Source: Saprospiraceae bacterium (GTDB lineage Bacteria > Bacteroidota > Bacteroidia > Bacteroidales > JAIPBB01). Taken from it: a stretch of 28,138 nucleotides of DNA. The position numbers were made by a program, and so were the translations under genes. Positions 24,106-28,138 of this stretch are shown in pieces; the stretch's first letter is position 1; each line of letters starts with the position of its first letter. The notes beneath the pieces are model-generated. The model did no database searches and was not told the origin of the DNA. It was given only the letters and a program-made list of their open reading frames with translations. The stretch covers positions 1 through 28,138 of the forward strand of contig JAIPBB010000022.1 in assembly GCA_021739805.1 (NCBI GenBank), given 5' to 3'.

Positions 24106-25078
24106 TTATGAGTTATTTTTTGGTGCAGAATCTGGATCGGTTCAAGATTGCTTGATTGAGCCTACAAAAAGACTTTTAGAAATATTAAGAAAGAATGATT
24201 CTACAATGACAGTGTATTGGGATATAATGCACTTCATTAAATTAGAAGAGATTAAACAAAAGCATCGGGAGTTAGAAAAGGATTATAATTTAATAGAAAA
24301 TCAGATTTACCAAATAATCAATTCTGGACATGAAATAGGTTTGCATTTTCATCCGCATTGGCACTTATCAGAATTTATGAATGGTACTTGGTATTATGAT
24401 TATAGATATTTTGAAGTTAAAGATTTTATTAACAATAAAGAATTATTTGATGAGTTATTACAAAAATGTATTGATAAAGTAAATGGGCTAATTTCATTTA
24501 AACAGCATAAACTTAACTCATACAGAGCTGGAGCATATGCAATTGAACCTTTCACAATTATCAATAATTTGTTAAAAGTTAATGAAATTTATGTTGATTC
24601 AAGTGTCTGTCCAAATATGTATTCAAATCGAGGAATTTGCTATGATTTCAGAGATTATCCCAATAAGTTAATGTATAAGTTTGATAAATCACCTAAGTAT
24701 GAAAATGAAAACGGTAAGTTTTGGGAATTGCCAATAAAAACGGTTAGAATACCTTTTTTCTTAAATTTGTATTGTAAATTATTAAGGAAAACTAAATATA
24801 AAAATTTATTTCAGGCAAAAGGCGTCGGAAAAAGCAATATGAGTAAAAAGAAATTGTATGAAATAGTAATGAATAATATTGTTAAATACAGACAGTTAAC
24901 CACAGATAATGCAATCCCTGAGGAATATTTGTATTTACTTAAGAAGTCAGAAAATTATTCAGTTCAGATACTTCATCCAAAATATTTGAATGATACTATA
25001 CTGAACGTTTTGGATGATCTTGTCACAGGTAATAAAATCAAATTTATTTCGATTAAGGATTATTTAAATGGAGGGTAA
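24080..25078 (+). CDS. NodB-type polysaccharide deacetylase-like protein
   Basis: Protein of 332 aa. It has the TIDYELFFG strand (Asp9), a metal-type His cluster HEIGLHFHPHWH at 84-95, YRAGAYAI near 150 and a final ILHPKYL. These correspond to the carbohydrate esterase 4 fold, though motif 1 has one Asp and not the usual TFDDG. No signal peptide is seen, so it may act in the cytoplasm on a precursor. TTG 24080 is preferred over ATG 24041 because AGGAAAAGAA lies immediately upstream and conserved sequence starts there. Overlap with the previous gene is 26 bases. Confidence 0.75.
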   Translation: MKKIILTIDYELFFGAESGSVQDCLIEPTKRLLEILRKNDSTMTVYWDIMHFIKLEEIKQKHRELEKDYNLIENQIYQIINSGHEIGLHFHPHWHLSEFMNGTWYYDYRYFEVKDFINNKELFDELLQKCIDKVNGLISFKQHKLNSYRAGAYAIEPFTIINNLLKVNEIYVDSSVCPNMYSNRGICYDFRDYPNKLMYKFDKSPKYENENGKFWELPIKTVRIPFFLNLYCKLLRKTKYKNLFQAKGVGKSNMSKKKLYEIVMNNIVKYRQLTTDNAIPEEYLYLLKKSENYSVQILHPKYLNDTILNVLDDLVTGNKIKFISIKDYLNGG

Positions 25079-25988
25079 GGTAGCAATTCTCATTGTGTTA
25101 TTCAATGATGCTCAACATATTATAAGATTATTTTCTTCTATCAAAAATCAAACTTATGAAAATATCATTGTATTTGTATTAGATAACAATTCAACAGATG
25201 ACTCTTATGAAATTGTGAAGAAGCAGGAGAATCCAAATATTATGCTCTATAAATCTGAAAATAATACTGGATATGCAGGGGGAAATAACTTACTTGCCAA
25301 ATATGCGAAAGAAGAATTATGTGAGTATTTGTTCATATTGAATACTGATACAGAATTAGATGCAAACTGTGTGATGAATCTTGTTAAATTCTCAAAAAAA
25401 AATCTTAATAATATTTGTGTTACGCCTTTGATATTTAAAGGTAAGAAAGAAAATCAACTTGATCGGGTTCAATCATTTGGTAATTATATCAATAAGGCAT
25501 TAAAGACAGAATTCATGTACAATAATGAATGCGATATAAATAAATTACCCGACCAATATGTTTGTGATTCTCTTGATGGGTGTGCCAGTTTTGTTCCAAT
25601 GGCTATATATGATAGAATTGGGCTATTCAATGAGAAATTGTTTATGTATGGAGATGAACTGGATTTTGCTATCAAAAGTAAAAAAAATGAAATTAAATTT
25701 ATAGCTTTAAAAGCTGCACAAGTATGGCATTTTCATGAAGTAAATCAAAGAACTGAGTTTAGAATAAATCTTCAATATTATTATCAAACTCGTAATAAAT
25801 ATATTATTTTAAAAGCAAACGGATATTATGGTTATTTTTTTGGAAATTTGATATTAGATATTCTGTTAATACCTGTAAAATTTAAATGGCTATCAAAGCT
25901 TACAAAAAAGGCGTTTTTCTATTACTATTTAGGTGTCTGGCACGGGATTATCGGGAAAAGTGGGAAGGCGGATTTTAAGTTCGAGTGA
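25068..25988 (+). CDS. GT2 glycosyltransferase (WcaE/rhamnosyltransferase-like)
   Basis: Protein of 306 aa with a GT-A fold. VAILIVLFNDAQHI is at the N-terminus, VLDNNSTDDS near 40, NNTGYAGGNN near 68, the metal-binding NTDTE with Asp94, and FMYGDELDFAIK near 197. The C-terminus has a hydrophobic patch. Many relatives transfer rhamnose, and the next intact gene is RmlD, so rhamnosyl transfer is plausible but unproven. It overlaps the deacetylase gene by 11 bases, with AAGGA upstream. Confidence 0.85.
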   Translation: MEGKVAILIVLFNDAQHIIRLFSSIKNQTYENIIVFVLDNNSTDDSYEIVKKQENPNIMLYKSENNTGYAGGNNLLAKYAKEELCEYLFILNTDTELDANCVMNLVKFSKKNLNNICVTPLIFKGKKENQLDRVQSFGNYINKALKTEFMYNNECDINKLPDQYVCDSLDGCASFVPMAIYDRIGLFNEKLFMYGDELDFAIKSKKNEIKFIALKAAQVWHFHEVNQRTEFRINLQYYYQTRNKYIILKANGYYGYFFGNLILDILLIPVKFKWLSKLTKKAFFYYYLGVWHGIIGKSGKADFKFE

Positions 25989-26003
25989 GGGGTTTTAATA
26001 ATT

Positions 26004-26031
26004 GAAAATTGAAAATGTAAAATTGAAAATT
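26004..26031 (+). repeat. GAAAATT heptamer array, 4 units
   Basis: GAAAATT, GAAAATG, TAAAATT, GAAAATT in strict 7-bp phase. The same words recur at 26450-26477. This begins the 583-base gene-free stretch 25989-26571, which is mostly repeats and SDR fragments. Nothing is recognised in 26205-26303. Confidence 0.85.
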
Positions 26032-26065
26032 ATAAAGCCGTGAATCGAGACTTCGGGATTGAATC

Positions 26066-26199
26066 GAAAGTTGGAAGGTTTGATGGTTAGAAAGTTAGAA
26101 AATCGAAGAAAAGATAATGCGAAACACGAGCGTGTGACTTCATGACTGCTGGAAAACTTGAAAACATGACTTCAGGACTACTCGAAGACACGAGACTCG
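26066..26199 (+). repeat. Octamer-phased GA-word array, 17 units
   Basis: GA recurs at 26066, 26074, 26082, 26090, 26098, 26105, 26113, 26121, 26128, 26136, 26144, 26152, 26160, 26168, 26176, 26184 and 26192: all steps are 8 bp except two of 7. The last eight units (GACTTCAT, GACTGCTG, GAAAACTT, GAAAACAT, GACTTCAG, GACTACTC, GAAGACAC, GAGACTCG) share words with the arrays flanking the split four-helix gene. Confidence 0.9.
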
Positions 26200-26303
26200 A
26201 AACTCAGGTTTTTCACGTTAGTTGTTAGTAGTTAATGGAAATAAATATAATTAAGGATAACTAAGTAATGGTTAATACCAGATTTTGTAAAATTACCAAA
26301 AAT

Positions 26304-26370
26304 CTCTGTGATCTCTGTGCTCTCTGCCTGCCATGTCGAACCTTGTTCGTTATAAGGTGGTGAAAAAAAA
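26304..26370 (+). repeat. CTCTGTG-type repeat, copy 3, carrying a 31-bp hairpin insert
   Basis: CTCTGTG at 26304 and 26313, then CTCTG at 26322-26326. It resumes as TGGTGAAAA at 26358, after 31 extra bases (26327-26357). The insert centres on a perfect stem CGAAC-CTT-GTTCG (26337-26349) and begins CCT and ends AGG. Copy 2 lacks it. Confidence 0.7.
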
Positions 26371-26372
26371 AT

Positions 26373-26451
26373 ATGACGACTCACGACTCACGATTATAAA
26401 TTATTAGTAACAGGAAGTAATGGTCAATTAGGACAGACAAACCTGAATTGA
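26373..26451 (+). pseudogene. Truncated RmlD 5' end behind two GACTCAC units
   Basis: ATG 26373 leads through two GACTCAC units (26378-26391) to a stop. One base out of phase, 26398-26439 encodes KLLVTGSNGQLGQT, almost the N-terminus of the intact RmlD at 26572 (KVLVTGSNGQLGLA). Homology then ends and TGA follows at 26449. Loss of a single heptamer would put the fragment in frame with the ATG, but it is too short to function. Confidence 0.75.
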
Positions 26452-26516
26452 AAATGGAAAATGGAAAATTGAAAATTCTCGTAACTGGGGTTGAAGACCT
26501 GACTGAAAGACTGTAA
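26450..26516 (+). pseudogene. Second abortive SDR start fused to a GAAAATT array
   Basis: Four heptamers (GAAAATG twice, GAAAATT twice, 26450-26477) run straight into CTCGTAACTGGG. From TTG 26469 this reads MKILVTGVEDLTERL then stop. KILVTG is the usual first strand of an SDR Rossmann fold. It is only six matching residues, so homology rests partly on the repeated array-to-SDR arrangement nearby. The following 26501-26540 is an octamer array (GACTGAAA, GACTGTAA, GACTTCGT, GACTTCGC, GATAGAAA). Confidence 0.5.
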
Positions 26517-26571
26517 GACTTCGTGACTTCGCGATAGAAAGCAATAATAATAAAACAAATATGAGAAAGAA

Positions 26572-27462
26572 ATGAAAGTACTTGTTACAGGATCTAATGG
26601 ACAATTGGGTCTGGCGATAAAATCGTTATCAGAGAATTATGATCATCAATTAGATTTTACAGATGTAGATAGTCTGGATATTACTAATCGAGTGAAGGTT
26701 GATGAATATTTTTTAAAATTAAAACCAGACATCGTTATTAATTGTGCTGCCTATACTAATGTGGAGAAGGCTGAGATTGAACAGGATTTAGCTAAACTGA
26801 TTAATTGTGATGCTGTAGGAATATTAGCTGACATTGCTTTAAAATATTCAGTTAAGATTATACATATATCTACCGATTTTGTATTTGATGGAAATCGGAA
26901 TGTTCCTTATACTGAGGATGATCTGCCCGCACCGGTTAATATATATGCTAAAACAAAATATGAGGGAGAACTGAAACTGATCAAATCTCAGGCAGATGGA
27001 ATAATACTGCGAACAAGCTGGCTATTCTCTGAATATGGGCACAATTTCGTTAAGACCATATACAATTTGGCTCAGAAAAAGTCTGAATTAAGAGTTGTTA
27101 ATGATCAATTTGGTTCTCCAACTTATGCCGTAGATTTAGCAGAGACTATTTTAAAGATTATTGGGGAAAATTCCTGGAGTAAAGGAAAAGAAATTTATCA
27201 CTTTTGTAATTCTGGAGTAGCGAGCTGGTATGATTCGGCTCAGGAGATTGTAAATATTTGTAGTTTTGAATGTAAAATAATTCCAGTGTCTACAGAGGAG
27301 TATGGGGCGGGGGTCATACGTCCTAAGTACTCTGTTTTAGATACTTCGAAGATCAGAGGGGAGTTTTCTTTGAAAGTTAGACCGTGGAGGGAAGCGCTGG
27401 GGGAGTGTCTTAAACGACTAAGCGATGGAGCGAGGGAGCGAAGACACGAAGGAGCGAGGTAA
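26572..27462 (+). CDS. rfbD: dTDP-4-dehydrorhamnose reductase RmlD with repeat-encoded tail
   Basis: Protein of 296 aa. The Rossmann motif GSNGQLG is at 7-13, the active-site strand STDFVFDG at 100-107 and the YxxxK pair Y125/K129. FGSPTYAVDLAE and IRPKYSVLDTSKI are typical of RmlD. It catalyses the last step of dTDP-L-rhamnose synthesis. RmlA, RmlB and RmlC are not in the window. The final 13 residues (SDGARERRHEGAR) are not family sequence but the translation of an octamer array that continues past the stop, so the natural C-terminus has been overwritten. ATG 26572 gives the canonical MKVLVTG start. Confidence 0.9.
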   Translation: MKVLVTGSNGQLGLAIKSLSENYDHQLDFTDVDSLDITNRVKVDEYFLKLKPDIVINCAAYTNVEKAEIEQDLAKLINCDAVGILADIALKYSVKIIHISTDFVFDGNRNVPYTEDDLPAPVNIYAKTKYEGELKLIKSQADGIILRTSWLFSEYGHNFVKTIYNLAQKKSELRVVNDQFGSPTYAVDLAETILKIIGENSWSKGKEIYHFCNSGVASWYDSAQEIVNICSFECKIIPVSTEEYGAGVIRPKYSVLDTSKIRGEFSLKVRPWREALGECLKRLSDGARERRHEGAR

Positions 27463-27511
27463 CGAGTGAACGATAGTACGAAGACACGAGGGAGCGAAAA
27501 CACGATAGATG
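27415..27511 (+). repeat. CGA octamer-phased array, 12 units, overlapping the rmlD 3' end
   Basis: CGA occurs twelve times at exact 8-bp steps (C at 27415, 27423, 27431 and so on to 27503). Units include CGAGGGAG, CGAAGACA, CGAAGGAG and CGATAGTA, with only the CGA and a later A or G kept. The first half is coding (RmlD tail). The second half leads to the four-helix gene. Confidence 0.92.
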
Positions 27512-27535
27512 ATTGAATGAAGAATTGGAGGGTCA

Positions 27536-27919
27536 ATGAAAATCAATAGTTACAAAGAATTAGAAGTATATAAAATAGCCTTTAAAATGGCGATGAATAT
27601 TTTTCTTGATACAAAAGAATTTCCTCTAGATGAAAAATATTCACTAGTTGATCAAATTCGCAGATCTTCACGTTCCGTGTGTGCTAATGTATCGGAGGCT
27701 TTTCGAACAAGACAATACAAGAAACATTTTATCTCAAAATTAGTTATAGCTTCTTCAGAAGCTTCTGAAACTCAAACATGGTTGGACTTTTCATTTTCCT
27801 GTGGTTACATTAGTGAAGAAAAGTATTTTGAATATTCTGATCATTATGATCATATCATAGCAATGATTATAAATATGATGAGAAGTGCTGATAAATGGAT
27901 TATACATGTTAAAGACTGA
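27536..27919 (+). CDS. Four-helix-bundle protein (IVP/S23 family), intact copy
   Basis: Protein of 127 aa, full length for the family (TIGR02436/PF05635 type). YKELEVYKIAFKMAMNIF forms helix 1, the signature DQIRRSSRSVCANVSEAF lies at about 41-58, and helices follow from 62, 90 and 105. The function is unsettled; relatives sit in 23S rRNA intervening sequences or as stand-alone genes. GGAGGG lies 3 bases before ATG 27536. Octamer arrays of the CGA type lie on both sides, the right one starting in the last codon. It is the guide for reconstructing the interrupted paralogue at 19923. Confidence 0.92.
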   Translation: MKINSYKELEVYKIAFKMAMNIFLDTKEFPLDEKYSLVDQIRRSSRSVCANVSEAFRTRQYKKHFISKLVIASSEASETQTWLDFSFSCGYISEEKYFEYSDHYDHIIAMIINMMRSADKWIIHVKD

Positions 27920-27969
27920 AAGATTACACGATGAAACGATAACACGAGTGAGTGAAAACACGAAATTGT
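27914..27969 (+). repeat. CGA-type octamer array downstream of the four-helix gene, 7 units
   Basis: GA recurs at 27914, 27922, 27930, 27938, 27946, 27954 and 27962, usually as CGA. The first unit includes the last sense codon and the stop. The type matches the array upstream of the gene at 27415-27511. Confidence 0.85.
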
Positions 27970-28000
27970 GTTGAAAAGAAATATAACTGTTAGCAAAATC

Positions 28001-28026
28001 TAGTGTCACGTCAAGCTTGACATGAC
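28001..28026 (+). repeat. Left terminal inverted repeat and TA target of the right IS630
   Basis: TA at 28001-28002 is followed by GTGTCACGTCAAG, matching the inverse of 122-134 at 11 of 13 positions. The end also contains a palindrome centred on AAGCTT: GTCAAGCTTGAC (28010-28021), extended outward by GTCAC against ATGAC with one mismatch. It lies about 45 bases before the transposase start. Confidence 0.75.
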
Positions 28027-28068
28027 GTAAGGCGAAATTATAATTGTCTCTAAAAAAGTGAGGTGATT

Positions 28069-28138
28069 ATGATAAAGTATAAAGTTACATTAACAGAAGA
28101 AGAAAGAGAAGAGCTTAATACTATAGTTAATAAGGGAA
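28069..28138 (+). CDS. IS630-family transposase, N-terminal 23 residues (partial)
   Basis: The ATG at 28069, preceded by GTGAGGTGATT, opens a frame reading MIKYKVTLTEEEREELNTIV and NKG to the window edge. VTLTEEEREEL is the usual N-terminus of IS630-type transposases, whose helix-turn-helix follows. The inverted terminal repeat 66 bases upstream supports the call. It is cut by the window, so intactness is unknown. Confidence 0.8.
   Translation, partial: MIKYKVTLTEEEREELNTIVNKG

Overview
The window is one long AT-rich (roughly one-third G+C by eye) surface-polysaccharide locus with every gene on the + strand. It is bracketed by the 3' end of one IS630-type insertion sequence (1-134) and the 5' end of another in the same orientation (28003 onward). 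The gene set points to a Gram-negative surface glycan: a Wzx-type flippase, a Wzy-like polymerase, GtrA/GtrB-like proteins, GT-C glycosyltransferases and RmlD. The stand-alone four-helix-bundle (IVP/S23) genes, IS630 elements and short-word repeats suggest an uncultivated FCB-group bacterium (Cloacimonadota, Marinimicrobia or Bacteroidota type). That assignment is tentative.

Layout: (1) 169-2291 holds LegB-like and second SDR genes, both with repeat-encoded N-termini. (2) 2300-16417 is a tightly packed, mostly overlapping run: CBS-nucleotidyltransferase, Cys-rich glycosyltransferase, AsnB, Wzx, WbuX/HisH/WbuZ sugar amidination set, GT4, Wzy-like protein, GT-C, VioA-like aminotransferase and PglD/NeuD-like acetyltransferase. 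(3) 16558-19789 holds a GtrB-like GT2, GtrA and a GT-C protein. (4) 19923-20708 is a four-helix-bundle gene split by two members of a tiny GIY-YIG nuclease element. (5) 20832-25988 is a second packed unit: GT4, DegT aminotransferase, FemAB/GNAT-like transferase, NodB-type deacetylase and GT2. (6) 26373-27919 holds two abortive SDR 5' ends, intact RmlD and an intact four-helix-bundle gene.

Together the genes would make nucleotide-activated amino sugars (LegB, CBS-nucleotidyltransferase, VioA/NeuD, RmlD), convert an N-acetyl group to an acetamidino group (WbuX with HisH/WbuZ as ammonia source), assemble and decorate a repeat unit, flip it and polymerise it. The legionaminate genes legC, legG, legI and legF are absent here and may lie beyond the left IS.

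The most unusual content lies between the packed gene runs. There are degenerate tandem arrays with strict 7- or 8-bp phase, built from a small reused vocabulary of words that mostly begin GA. They sit at most module boundaries and run into gene ends. Two other strong signals are the pair of GIY-YIG elements with covarying 14-bp inverted termini at TGC^AGA sites, and a G10 tract inside wbuZ that looks like a phase-variation switch.
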